NCBI GenBank assembly: GCA_023512835.1
Contig: CM042084.1
Coordinates: forward strand, 17,855,440 to 17,919,439
Direction of reading: 5' to 3'
From: Taxillus chinensis
Taxonomy: Eukaryota; Streptophyta; Magnoliopsida; Santalales; Loranthaceae
Length of the DNA stretch: 64,000 nucleotides
Both the position numbers and the translations under genes were made by a program. The notes below the pieces were generated by a model. It saw nothing but the letters and a program-made list of their open reading frames with translations, had not been told where the DNA came from and made no database searches. This document shows, one piece after another, positions 20,129 through 35,185 of the stretch (its first letter is position 1; each line of letters starts with the position of its first letter).

Positions 20129-23100
20129 TTAGAATGCAAATTTACAGTTATATTTTAATTTGGAAATAAAAATATATAAATAATAGTTGTTCAGAATAAT
20201 CCTTTCAAGTGATCCAAAGTATTCATGTCTCCAAGACTTCTTGAATAGCAAAGGAGCCCACACAAACCAAAATCCAATAATGAAACCAATGGCCATGCTC
20301 GTGCTCGTGCATAACCATTCCACTTCCACTCCTTTCTCTTTATTTCCTTGTTCAATTTCATCCCCCGTTGACGCACCACTACAACTGTCATTCAATGGAA
20401 GCCCACAAAGATAATTTCCAGAAAAACTAGAAGCATTAAAGCTTTGAAGTTGAGTGCTCATTGGAATCTTCCCCTTCAAGTTATTATTGGATATGTTAAA
20501 ATGATTTATGAATGTTAAATCAGATATGCTTAAAGGAATCTCACCAAATAATTGGTTTGAGGAAAAATCAATAGATTCTAAAACTTTCATGGCCCCTAAT
20601 GTCTTTGGAATTGGACCAGTCAAATGATTATAGGATAGATTCAAATACCGCAAACTTGTGAGATTTGTTAATTCCATTGGAATCTCTCCGGACAAGGAAT
20701 TGTTGGAAAGGTCCATTAACGTCATCAAACCAAGAATTGTACTATATTCATCCATCCTACCTTTCGCCACAATAAATGCATAGTCCAAAACCAATTGCGT
20801 CAGAGCAAACATCACAGAACCAAAGTCCTTAATACGAACTCTCAAATAAATCGGAATCTCACTTGAATCATGATCAATGGTCATGGCTTTAAAGTTATTG
20901 AAGCATATAGGGATGCTTCCAGAGATATTGTTATGAGCAAGGTCTAGTACTTGAAGGGATGTCAAGGCACAAAGTTGACGGGGAATTTTTCCAAAAAATC
21001 TGTTTGAATGCAAGTTAAGAAATGCCATGGCAGTAAATCTTTTCCCCATCCAAGATGGTATGCTTCCCAAAAAATTATTTCCAGCAAGGTCCATGTCAAC
21101 TAGAGACGTACAATTACTCAGAGAAGTGGGCAATTCTCCTTGGAGGTGATTGTTGCGCAAGTGTAATGACTGGAGATCACCTAAAGATTAGATGGAGCTT
21201 GGAATCTGACCTGTGAACTCATTGTTGTCAAAATTTATGAAGATCAATGATTTCCAGTTCATCCAACAATCAGGAATTTCTCCTGACATATCATTTTTTC
21301 CGAGATTTAGAAACTTCAAATGGTTCAGCTCACTTGGTTTGTGGCACAGGAAGTGGGAAATAGAACCAGAAAGGGAATTATTAGATAGATCTAATGCACC
21401 TACAAGGGGTGATATGGGGGGTAAGGGTCCCCGAAGTTGATTGGAACCAAAGTCAATGATTGTGTCGGCCTTCAAAACGGACTGCACAAATTTACTGACG
21501 TCTCCATAGATATCATTGTGAGAGAGATTATAGCGAGAGCAGTGGGGAGAAGACTTTGGAAACCAGTCAGGGATTGTGCTTGATATTCCTACTCCAGACA
21601 ACTGTAACGACAGTAACTGCTTTTGTGATCGAAGCCATTGGGGAAATAGAGGGCCAACCTTGCAAGAATCTAGATCTAGAAATTTTAGTTGAAAAGGGGG
21701 AACCCATTTGGGACCTACTTTCAAACTCAGCTTGGATGCAAATAAATGTGAATCCGGTGAGGTTGGAAAAGTGAGCTTGCGTGACATCTCCCGTCAATTG
21801 GTTGTCATAAATGGACAGGCTCTGAAGTCTAGGGAGCTGTCCGAGTGATTCTGGAAGAGTTCCGTTGAGTTGATTGTCCTCAACATATAAGATTTCCAGT
21901 GAAGACAATCTTCCAATGGACTCTGGGATGGGACCATGCAATGAATTTAAAGAAATGTCAAGGGTTGTAAGACGAGTTAAGTTGCCAAGGCTCATTGGGA
22001 TTGGACCAGATAAACTGTTGGAGGAAAGGTCGAGACCGGAAAGGGCAGTCATGTTTCCGATGCCTTCTGGAATGACGCCCTCCAGCGAAGTCGATGCGAA
22101 ATGCAGGACTTGGAGTTCATTAAGATAAAACAGGCATTTGGGGATGCTTGAATTGAAACTGTTCGATGAAATGTCAAGGGTTGTAAGACGAGTTAAGTTG
22201 GCAAGGCCCACTGGAAATGGACCAGATAATCTGTTATGGGAGAGGTCAAGGGTCGCAAGACGAGTTAAGTTGCCAAGGCCCACTGGGATTGGGCCAGATA
22301 AACTGTTGTAGCTTAGGTCGAGACCGGAAAGGGCAGTCATGTTTCCGATGCCTTCTGGAATGACGCCCTCCAGCGAATTCGATGCAAAATGCAGGACTTG
22401 GAGTTTATTAAGATGAAACAGCCATTCGAGGATGCTTGAATTGAAACTGTTATAGGACAAATCAAGGGTAGTAAGACGAGTTAAGTTGGCAAGGCCCACT
22501 GGGATTGGACCAGATAAACTGTTGGAGGAAAGATCGAGTACGGAAAGATGCGAAAAGTTAAGGACGAGTGTGGTAGGACTACTGATTTGGCATGATGACA
22601 GGCGCAGTTGTTTTAAGGAGGGGAGTGTGTTGGTCGCCTGCAACCAATCCATTGCCTCGCTCAGATCTACACCACTCAAATCCAGGTATTGGAGTTTAGA
22701 CAAACCTGTAACCCACCCGAGACCATCGCTCCTTAATTTATATGTAGAGGAATAATAGGTACTTCCGAGATCCAAGGCGTCCAAATTAGAGAGATTCCCA
22801 AGTTGCTGAGGAATCATTCCCCCGAACCCCCTAGATCGCAGGGATTCTCCGTTAGAGAGGTTGAGGTATGTCAAGCTATGAAGGGAACCCAAGAAACGGG
22901 GGATTGGAATCCCTCCGAAGTCGTTGGAGCTGAGATCCAAATGGGTGAGCTGCTTTAAATCCAGGAGAGAAGGACTGAGTTTACCTCCCAACACCGCCTT
23001 CGTTTCCCAACACGTACTTCCTTTACAGCCGAGGCGGAGCTGAAGAACGTGGCCGGTGGAATTGTGGCAGACAACGCCACGCCAATGGCAGCAGTCCACG

Positions 23101-23359
23101 CCATGGCCATGCCCATGGGGATGCTCATCCTCCACCCACCACCACGAGGACAGTCTGTCGGAGGGATCGGTGAGGCCTCGTTTGAAACTCATCAGGGCTT
23201 TCCTCTCACTGGGAATGCACAACCCATGAACAGACACGGACATTAAAATGGGGCACGCAGTCATTAAAAAATGGCCCAGAAAAGGAGGCTGCCACCACCC
23301 CCACCACTCCCAAGGGCAATGGCAATGCCATGGTTGGTGGTCGTGGGTTTGCTCCTCAT
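20129..23359 (-). pseudogene. LRR-RLP pseudogene, nearly full length (RLP3)
   Basis: All RLP parts are present: start ATG-AGG at 23357-23359, LRR cap, LRRs, island, a membrane helix with GFIIG, and the tail KKSWRHEYF. Three lesions disable it. First, one T is missing from the T-run of the signal peptide (A-run of six at 23266-23271 on the plus strand, seven in RLP1), causing an early stop after FWAIF. Second, there is a net 8-base deletion near 21745-21760, just after AHFSNLTG, shifting the frame. Third, a TAA at 21188-21190 replaces a Gln codon in the phrase SSIQ. The middle LRR block differs from its paralogues: a 288-bp duplication is present, and the segment with CADLVYLDM..TQLTGKFGNL is missing. 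The start at 23264 would give a protein without a proper signal peptide. Confidence 0.92.
21960..22540 (-). repeat. 288-bp internal LRR duplication in RLP3
   Basis: The motif TCGAGACCGGAAAGGGCAGT occurs at about 22030 and 22318, a spacing of 288 bases, which equals 96 residues or four 24-residue LRRs. The duplicated proteins read SLEGVIPEGIGNMTALSGLD in both copies. This is a typical result of unequal crossing-over between LRR repeats. Confidence 0.85.
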
Positions 23360-23451
23360 AATTTCAAGCGTGCACGAGAGGTTTTATTAATTAATGTAAA
23401 AGCTGCTTGTTTTATGGGAATGGGATGGATACTTGGTACAAATGGGCGTCC

Positions 23452-23461
23452 TTATTTATAG
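23452..23461 (-). promoter_or_regulatory. TATA box of RLP3
   Basis: The minus strand reads CTATAAATAA about 95 bases upstream of the original ATG (23359), matching RLP1. Confidence 0.65.
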
Positions 23462-23504
23462 CCCTGCTGGCGGTGATCGTCCTTATTTTATAATTATTTT
23501 CAAA

Positions 23505-23579
23505 ATGCCTTTGTGGAAACGGCAGCACAATGCCTTTGTGGAAATGGCAGCACGATGCCTTTGTGGAAACGGCAGCACA
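23505..23579 (-). promoter_or_regulatory. RLP upstream 25-bp repeat, three exact-length units
   Basis: Three head-to-tail 25-bp units start ATGCCTTTGTGGAAA(C/T)GGCA at 23505, 23530 and 23555. RLP1 and RLP2 have two, the second degenerate. This is the most regular version of the shared upstream motif. Confidence 0.7.
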
Positions 23580-24669
23580 AGATACGTTTGGCTCAACCAG
23601 TAGTAAGAAAAGAGTATGAAATAATCATTGCATGACTGCAACTGCATGAGGATGAAAATTAGTGAAGCACTATAATTGTTGGGTTTTTATGGTATTATAT
23701 TGACTGTGGAGTTTAAATTTATTAAAGCAACCCCCCTAGGCAGAAATTAGTGTTCTATGCCCACCGGCCACCGCTGCTCTGGGTTAGAGAATGTGAACCA
23801 GATAGAAATGTGGTCTTCAATTTCACCATTCAAATGTGAAATGTCATAATCGTGTCGCCTTGAATGAGGTCACCAAGACATTGGTGTATTTACCATGCTC
23901 ACAAATGGGAACAGAAAAACGCGCATTCTACACAAAACTGCAGTTACATAGCGTTAGGAGAAAGTGACTCGTCCGTCTATGCCCGCTTGTGGAGGCCTAA
24001 TACCACAATCTTGAGGCCATGAAGAGTGGCCCAGTACCCATGAATCGTGTAATGCTTTCTAGAAAAGTAAAAGAGAGATTTTCAGCAGCTGCAAATAAGA
24101 CCAAAAAAGAGAGAAAAATTAGGAGTTTCAGAAAATCACCCGCACAGGAAAACCAAAGGCAAGGAGAGGATTTTTTTTTCTGAATATTTTTTGTCTCATA
24201 CATCTCCTCATATCATTAATAAAGGGCATCATTCAAACTAAACTTGTTTACATTTTGTTGAAAAATTATAACATTCTTCATATTAATTCTGTCTTCCGCA
24301 AGATAGTTGACCATCAATGAAATGTTATCAGTTCACCTAAACTCAATCATTAATAAACAGTACCTTTCAAACTAAACTTTTTTACAATGTTATTTTAATT
24401 AGATGAATGACGGTTAGGTTGTCGGTTGGGTACACAATGCATATAAAGTGTTGAAAATTTAACTTATGTGGCACAGAACACACAAATAACATTGATTCAC
24501 TTCAATTAAAGGTATAATAAATCAAAACTTTTTTATGATAATTAGGGAAAGCAAGAAATGTGATGCGGCGCATACCAGCAAGGAGGGGAAGCTATACGAA
24601 GACACGACAGAGTAAGAAGAATCCTGATCGATTTCTTTATTTCCTTTGTATGAGATTTAGAGGGACAAG
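23580..24669. other. Upstream DNA of RLP3 and AT-rich spacer
   Basis: Up to about 23980 it follows the RLP1 upstream region, ending with a short piece of the inverted-repeat arm (23896-23980). The rest is AT-rich without a supported gene. A 68-codon minus-strand frame at 23997-24203 is not conserved elsewhere in the window. Confidence 0.55.
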
Positions 24670-26664
24670 TGCCGGTATGCTTCACTGCTTCTTTTACATC
24701 AGTTATTGCTTGCACGATTGATCTGGATATAATGGTTATTCCTTGGTTCTTCCTTATTCAACCAGCCAAAAGCTTTGGCATTTCAGTCTAGCAAGCAATG
24801 TTATGTGGACCCATGTTTGCACCAGCATGCAGCAAGCTTGCCATATATCGGTATGGTGACTGAAGCACTCAACCAAATAAAAGACACAAGTTTTGTTTTT
24901 CAAGCAAGACATGGGCAACTCTGAAGTGATTGCTTAGATGCATGTGATCTCTTGAATTCCTGTATTTTTATGGCACGGACCTGGTTTCTGCATGTTTGCT
25001 CCCCAGGGTTTGCCTTGAAACTGCCTTGGACCAGCATACGATTAAAATGTACATGCTTGCCTTTTCTGTTGCCTTGCCCATATTCTCCAAATGTCCATAA
25101 AATGCCCTATAGGCCTATACACATGCAGATATTATTTCTTGTCAATTAACAACTTTGCTGTGTTGGGAGATTTTGTTCCACACATACCACGAGTTTAATT
25201 GGCTTTTTTAGTAAGCTTGCCAACATCAAAGCATGCAAGATGAAAATAATATTCACCTAATGACATAATTTCCCAACCAAAGAACTATATTGGACAAAGA
25301 AGGCTATTGTGCGACATAGAGCCCTGAAAAAGATATAAAATTAGCACACAAGCCAGGGCCCCAGTGGGACTCTGGCATCTCAGCTGCAATGCGAACCAAC
25401 TGAACAACAGCTCCCTTGCAATCTCTCAAAACAATAGCAAACTGACCCACCTTAGGTGACCACTTCCTAAGGCAAGAAAAGACTTTGGAGAAGCCATGTG
25501 CAGAATGGATGTATTCAATCTCGTTTTTCAGCACATTCTACCCAGCAGTAGGCCGGGGGAGGAACAATCCTTGGGTAAAAAAATTGCACTAATAAAACAA
25601 CCAAAAGAACATTTTAATATGGTCAAATACATGATTTGAAAATTTTGGGTAAGTGCCCTCTCCATCCTTACATTGAAGTCAAATTGAAATGTTATTTTCC
25701 ACAGATTAGAAAAATCAATGCAAATTAGAATTCAAAAGGAAATGTCAGAGAATATAAGAACAGTAACGCCCCAGGAGAAGACAGACAAACAAGACCCAAG
25801 GGACATTTTCTTAAACAAAATCCCCCTCAGAGACCACAGACATCCTTTCTTGTAGTAGATGCATCTCCCATAGTGAAAATAAAAACAAAGATACATAACT
25901 CACTCAAGCACATATGCTAACATTTTTTTAATCAGAAAAAAGAGAAGCACATATACTAACATAGAAGAGTAAAAAACCACTAAGATTATATAGCAAATGT
26001 AAAAATAACTGGGTGTTTAAACAACTGGAACATTCAGTCAACAAATTGCAAATACCAAGATATGAATGAGAAACCTATATGCATATTCCATAAATGAAGG
26101 TTTTTTTATTTTTAAAGACAACCTAGAAATAATCAAGGTGAAATTGAAAATACTTTACCATAGAAAACAAGGGTAACACCACCCTAACATGTACAACCAG
26201 CAAGCAACAAGTATTTGGAGAACAAGAACCCTTGTTTTGCCAGGTTGACCAACTTATCGAGTTGTTTTGCCCATTATTTATTGAGGGGAAATATGACAAT
26301 TATGTCAGCAAATAAATATATAAAAAATACATATAAGAAAAAAGTGATGAAACAGGGGACATAAAGAGAACAAACAAGATATCCTCTTAAACAAGAGAGG
26401 CGGCCATCCCACAAAAAAAGCAGAGCAGGACTACGAAAACAAGGCACGGTGTGAAGAAAAGAGCACAGAACTATCTCTCACTCAGTTGAGAGTCTATTCA
26501 CAGTTGGTCTAAAACAATGATGAAGCTCATCCCACCTTTTCGTGCAACACAAAAAAACCTGGTAAACATTACGATTTTGTAGCCATCGATTTTGGATTGG
26601 AATGGGAACAAATAACAAGACTGGAAAACATTACGATTCAAGTTTTGATAACAGACCGACTTGC
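24670..26664. repeat. Segmental duplication, copy B
   Basis: Partner of 1-2131, same orientation, with small indels and point differences. It ends next to GC-rich DNA adjoining the assembly gap. It contains the second copy of the exon-like frame (25304-25537). Confidence 0.85.
25304..25537 (-). CDS. Unidentified exon-like frame, copy B
   Basis: Same frame as 627-860, still open. It contains WSPKVGQFAIVLRDCKGAVV and AAEMPESHWGPG. Differences from copy A are about eight residues and no frame change. Function is unknown. Confidence 0.3.
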   Translation of the reverse strand, partial: NVLKNEIEYIHSAHGFSKVFSCLRKWSPKVGQFAIVLRDCKGAVVQLVRIAAEMPESHWGPGLCANFISFSGLYVAQ

Positions 26665-26861
26665 CTCACCCTCCCTCAGGCCGATCTGGTAGTCCCTGAG
26701 CACCGGCTTGCCTCTGTCGTCCGGGTTGGTTCCACCGGTGGATCGAGAAGGCGTTCGTCGTGAAAGCGGAGGAGGCAGTCTCCGACGCGTGCGATCTCTA
26801 TCGCACCAGATTCGCCGCGAACGCCGGCTATGGTTTTGCTTTGTTCGGCGGAGGGGAAAGG
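26665..26861 (+). other. GC-rich coding-like stretch at gap edge
   Basis: A plus-strand frame reads FHRWIEKAFVVKAEEAV, then DACDLYRTRFAANAGYGFAL, and runs into the gap. The composition and lack of stops look coding, but I do not recognise the protein. It is not the SAHH C-terminus on either strand. It could be part of another gene or a mis-joined contig end. Confidence 0.3.
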
Positions 26862-27361
26862 NNNNNNNNNNNNNNNNNNNNNNNNNNNNNNNNNNNNNNN
26901 NNNNNNNNNNNNNNNNNNNNNNNNNNNNNNNNNNNNNNNNNNNNNNNNNNNNNNNNNNNNNNNNNNNNNNNNNNNNNNNNNNNNNNNNNNNNNNNNNNNN
27001 NNNNNNNNNNNNNNNNNNNNNNNNNNNNNNNNNNNNNNNNNNNNNNNNNNNNNNNNNNNNNNNNNNNNNNNNNNNNNNNNNNNNNNNNNNNNNNNNNNNN
27101 NNNNNNNNNNNNNNNNNNNNNNNNNNNNNNNNNNNNNNNNNNNNNNNNNNNNNNNNNNNNNNNNNNNNNNNNNNNNNNNNNNNNNNNNNNNNNNNNNNNN
27201 NNNNNNNNNNNNNNNNNNNNNNNNNNNNNNNNNNNNNNNNNNNNNNNNNNNNNNNNNNNNNNNNNNNNNNNNNNNNNNNNNNNNNNNNNNNNNNNNNNNN
27301 NNNNNNNNNNNNNNNNNNNNNNNNNNNNNNNNNNNNNNNNNNNNNNNNNNNNNNNNNNNNN
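26862..27361. other. Assembly gap, 500 N
   Basis: Exactly 500 undetermined bases, the usual placeholder for a gap of unknown size. It removes the last part of the SAHH coding region and its 3' UTR. Open frames drawn across it are meaningless. Confidence 0.99.
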
Positions 27362-29544
<2,183 letters not shown>

Positions 29545-29653
29545 GGTTATTTAGATCTGACGATGTACGGGCAACACTCCGACAACGATGAGAACAACAA
29601 GACGATGATGGGGTGGGAGTGAGGAGGACGTGATAGAAATGAACGATGGGTGG

Positions 29654-29661
29654 TTATATAA
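29654..29661 (-). promoter_or_regulatory. TATA box of SAHH
   Basis: TTATATAA (its own reverse complement) lies about 110 bases upstream of the SAHH ATG. The following region toward the gene is GA/CT-mixed, as expected for a 5' UTR. Confidence 0.6.
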
Positions 29662-32384
29662 GGGCTAGGGTTGGGATGGACGGCTGTGATTCGATTTGAG
29701 TTCGGCGGATCTGGTGAATCCGATCAGAGTCTGGACTGTGGGACCCGTGTTCGGGGTGGTATTTGGCCCGTGTGCGCGCTAGTGCGGTCGGGGTTTTTTT
29801 TTCTCCTCTTTTTTTTAATTTTTAAATTTTACAATCTCGAATATTTTTTTATTTTTTAAATTTTTTTCTAAATAATAATTATATATATATATATGTATGT
29901 ATATGATTTTGATAAAGAACCTAAAATTTGGTACTGAGATTTTTAATGTCGATGTTATAATTAACTGTTGATTAGTTTCTATTTAGTCCGAGTGATTTAT
30001 CAATAAAAATCTAATATTAACCGTTAAATATTGATTTAAACCCTCTAATATGAATTGTTGAAATCAAGTTTGAAATTAACCGTAACTGTTAAATTATTGA
30101 ATACTGATTTGAATTATAATTTAATATGAACAGTTGAGATCAAGTTCTCACGCTAAACTTGATTTCATATTTTTAATAAAAATATCTTATGAACCTAGCT
30201 TGCATCATCATTCGAATTTATAATTGATTCAATGGGTCGTAATTTTTTTTAATCTAATATGTTAATATTATTACTATATTAGCTATATATATATATATAT
30301 TTGAAAAAAAATGATGTGAGTTTTTTTTGGTTTATAGATTCAGATTTGAAAGCATTTATTATAATATTTACATAGTACTTGCAATACCCATATATTTTGG
30401 AATTGTTTTCACGTGGACGCGGTGGCAACTGGCAAGGCACGGGTACACCCATAATAATAGTGGGCATGGCGTCACGGTCACACACCGAATAGATCATCCC
30501 ATTATGTGAGTCGTGTGCATATTAATAGTCGCTATTTCTTTCCTGAAACATACCCAATATAATGCTAACTGTAAATAATAATAACAAAAACAATTATGGT
30601 GAGTTATTATTTGATTTTTTTTTCAATACTATCACTTGATTTTTCGTTATGATAGCAACTTTTCTACTTTTCACATCAAAAAATATATATAATTTGATTG
30701 TTCACCACCATACAATTATTTCAATAATATTATGTTTTAATTTTAACACTTTTATCAACTTTTTAAAATTGAAAGAAATAATTTGATAAGAAAAATAAAG
30801 GCATTGGCAAGAAATACATAATAGATAAAAATAAAGGCGTTGGCCTTGGATGTCATTCTTTTAAGAATGATATTCAATGCCCATTTGTTTAAACCTTTAA
30901 ACAATCAGTTTAAAAAATGCTCAAAAATAATGGACTTATGATTTTTTTATAAATACAAAAAAGTGTTTCATAATAAAATGCATATGACTTATATGCGTGT
31001 GATTAACAATGATATAAATTTAAAATTTTATAATAGTTTTAAAGGTATATATGTGAGATTCTTTGTTGAATTAAAACTAACTTTTATATATATAATATAT
31101 CATAGGCACTCTTTCCCACTTAAACTTATAAAGCCAAATAAAAGTTATGAGTATTACCAAACACAAAAAAGGGCTTATGTACACTTTTAGAGCTTATAAA
31201 TCTAACCAAAATTTGGGACTTATTCAACTTTGTCATATGATATATGGGTTACTTTATATTTCCTGAGGTCATGGACTCGTTTTCACACGTAATTCAACTG
31301 AAAATTCATCATATATATTTTTCATACATGATGCAAATGTCTATTATATGTCAACTTCAATATTTAAAAAAAGAAAAAGAAACTCTCCATGTTTATATAA
31401 GGGGTCTGTGGATGCATTGTTTCAATGATTGTGAATATACTGTTTAGAGCAGGTTGTTGTCATAAATTGTATCATTGCGTATATATTATTCTCTTCATAT
31501 AAAACTTAATTTAATTTAATAATACAAAAAATATATAACTTGTTTTAAGTATATATCTAGACACAACTTGGTTTAATCACGTAATTTCAGTGAAATTGTT
31601 TTCTTACTATATGTTTAAATAAAATCGATTTTAACCACTTCAATTATGCAAGAAATATAATATCACAAAGTATATATATTATTACATTTAAATCTTATTA
31701 TTTTTTCAAAATATAAATATATAAATCTTCTTTTAATTATATACTTCTATTGAAACTGTTTTCTTAACACATAAATTATTTAAAAATTTTACTATTTTTT
31801 AAAAATATGTATTGCTTTCAAATGATCATCTAATATTCTTAGTGTATATATATAAAAATCATAAAAGTAATTTATTATATAATTTAAGTGGTTGAAATTG
31901 AATTTAAATGGACATATACTTAAGCTTATGCTTATTACTACTACATTTAAATGTTATTATTATTTGGAGTATTCATATTGGTTTGCCTATATATATATAT
32001 TTAAAAAATTGTTGTAAAAAATGACATTACATGAAATTTTATCCTACAATGTACTCTTTTGTAAAAAAAAAAAAATAATCATATACATCTCATGCTCTAT
32101 AATTTATCTATTATGTATAAATAAATTTTTATATTTTTTCAGCCTATCTACTTATTATATTCATTCAAAAACCAACATGTATCAAAAATCATAAGAAAAA
32201 CTTTTGAAAAATGAATAATAAATCCTTAAATATAGAAAAGTACTATTTATTTTCTATTTTCAAATATTGTTTTATAAAGCTAATGGATGATCATTTTTAT
32301 TAAAACTCTAAAAATTTTGCCTAAATTATAGGATATATATATAGCTCATGTGAATGTTGTTGCCACAACTATATGTTATGTTTT

Positions 32385-32470
32385 AAAAAAGAAAGATGAT
32401 TCTAGCAAGAATTGAACCCAAGTTTGAGGGAAAAGCTACACATACTGAACTATTAGGCTATAATATACCA
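32385..32470 (-). mobile_element. Possible degenerate tRNA-derived SINE head
   Basis: On the minus strand ATAGCCTAATAGTTCAGT resembles a pol III A box region. GGGTTCAATTCTTGC resembles a B box, at a tRNA-like spacing. A T-rich tail follows. No complete tRNA fold can be made, and no target-site duplication was found. Confidence 0.3.
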
Positions 32471-35134
32471 CTAAATAATGATTATTTATTGAGATATATA
32501 TATTAATACAATAGATAAAAATAAGCAAACAAAAAAAAAACTAAAAGGTAATAAACATTAGTTTTACAAAACACGTAAATAAGAACAATGACCAAGCTAC
32601 ATAACAATTATAAATTAGACTTATCTATTAATATACATATACCATACACAATAACGCAAAATAAAAAAACAATGAAATAAAACGGATTATTTATCTAAAT
32701 AAATATTAAGAAATTTATTATTTATAAATGAGCATATAATAATAATTAAATTATTCTTTGGGTTCAAATAATTTAAATTTTCACCTGATGAATTTGGGAG
32801 GCTCGTTTTTCACTCTTTCCATAATATTATTTTTTAAAAAATTTGGAATCGAACAAATAGCCTGGTGTATTTTTTTTCCTTTGGGGAGGGGACTACGGAA
32901 GGATATTGTTGGGACGCAGAGCACGACCCACCAACAACTGTTTTTGTTGAAAAAGGATCTCTCGTGTTCACGGTGGTGTTTCTGAAGCCGTGTTGGATGT
33001 GGAGCGTGAAGGGTAATAATAAGGGAAAATCGATTTAATGATTGAGGTTTGGTGAGAGTGGACCATCGATTTCGATCAAGATTTATATAAATGACTGCTG
33101 GCATAGTGAGAGGTCGACTCAAACTTAGAATAATAATAAAAGAGCCATCGAGTTGTCGGTTGTTGTTTGTCGGTGACCAATGGCCACCATGCTAGTTGGT
33201 GAGAGTGGGCCACTCTCGCCGACCCCATGTTACCTCAAGAGTTGGTGAGGTTGGGGCTGGTGAGTCCGGTCCAAGTGATCAAACCGCCCTCACCATCCCA
33301 CTCCTCCTGCGTGTCTGCTTGATAGCCCTCAATCCCGATCCTTGGAATTGGAACTGTTTAATTGCGAAGGAAGAAGACTCCAGGCCCGTTTGATAAATTA
33401 TTGTTATTTGTTAAGGTATAATTATTTTTAAAAATATTTTAAAAAATTTAAAATTTAGTATTTTTAAAAATAATATCATTATATTACGGATCTAAAGTTT
33501 ATGGTGTGATAGAACCTTATTGCATCAAAGCTCCTAAAAAGTATTAGTCCTTGTTATTAGGAAATTAAATGATAAACATACCCATATAGGAACCAACATA
33601 ACCCAAAGTCAATTCCAATATAGCTAAACTTGAATTTAAAACTCTGATCAAATTAATTTGAGTTAGATTAATTTGGTGATTGCATACCTTTTTTTTCAAC
33701 CTCTTAACGAACACATACAAATCCAATCCGTGCTATCCATTCAGATTGCGTTTTTCTTTCTTTCTTTTCTAGTTTATCATCCTGGTGTCTCCTGTTGATT
33801 TTTAATTTAAGAAAAACAAAAACAGCTTATTGTATCATCATTTTAGTTTATTATTGTCTTATTATTCCTAATTTCCTATGCCGTGGTTATAAGTGAAAGA
33901 TATCTACCAACCTTAGCCTAGCCTACACCAACCCCCAACTGCAACCGGCGACCACTGACCACATGCTCATCCACGTACATATCTCTTTATTACTATTTTT
34001 TTTATTCCTTTGTCGTGTCTTTGCGTGAAACAACAACCCTCGATGACATTTGTCATTTAATCATATTATTTTAGTGTCTATACTATGTCCAAATACGTAC
34101 GAGGTAGATGTTTTTTCATTAATGTATAAAATGTGTTTTATAACACACTTGTACTGGTTTACAACCCTGTTATGAAATAGTATTGTCTCTAAATGATTTC
34201 ATAAATAGGAATCATATTTGTCTCGTAATTGAAAATTGATAAAGGCAGTTTACATTTCATTATTTGTAATAGTTCATCACATATCATTTTTTATTTTTAG
34301 TTTCTAGACAATTCATATCTTATGTACTGTATTTTTCCTTTAATTGCCAACTAGGTTGGTTTTTATAAAAGGAATTTGCTTTTAATCACTCGCCAAGTTT
34401 TAGCCCCCAGCATTTAGAAAAGTATTGGTAAATAAATTGAAACTGTAATGGAATCAAGCATGCGATGCAAGACGTACCAACAACTTAAACTAATGCATTT
34501 AATGGGGAAGGACCCTCAGATGGAGCGCAGGTGCCAAATGGTACCAAGTCGGTGACTACAATAGTCTAGAGAGAGCAAAATGCTCATAATAGTATAAATG
34601 GAATCACTTTTTTTAATGTATTTATCAAGGGTCTCTGCGAGGCTGTATTAGTTTACACGCATGACATTGGGAAGTGTAAGTTATACACACTAGAAGTTAG
34701 GTAAAATAGATTAGAACCGATTCATGTCATAATTAATTTTTTGGGATGTATTGGCCTCACTGCACAGTAATCAATGAGTTAGTAAAAATTTCGGATAGTG
34801 ACAAAGGTTCAACCTATGATATAATATCAAACTTAGCATTCTTTAGCACGAGAAAAATTTGATATGAAAAATAGATGGAAAGAAAATATGTAAAAATAAA
34901 AAGTATGGGAAAAATAATTGTTTGATTGGAATGAAAAAGATATAGAAAATATATTTTATAAAATTTAATTAAGATAAAAATAAATTATTAAAACAAATCA
35001 AATAAGATAAAATAACTGTTATACCTTAGGACTCATTCGTGGATCTAGAATTGCGTACTTCTTTTGTTTTTATTTTCAAAAAAAATAGTTATTTGTTACG
35101 CTGGGCATTACGAACAGAGGGAGGGCGACAGAAG

Positions 35135-35185
35135 GGGGAAGTGGCGCTGGGCGACGGGAAGGGGAAGTGGCGCTGGGCAACGCCG
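35135..35185. repeat. 27-bp GC-rich direct repeat
   Basis: GGGAAGTGGCGCTGGGC occurs twice with a spacing of about 27 bases inside a G-rich island. The 119-codon minus-strand frame over it is Pro/Ser/Ala low complexity and is not called as a gene. Confidence 0.5.

Noticed and set aside
32385..32470. tRNA gene
   Set aside because: Only A- and B-box-like motifs; arms do not pair into a cloverleaf. Listed as a weak SINE candidate instead.
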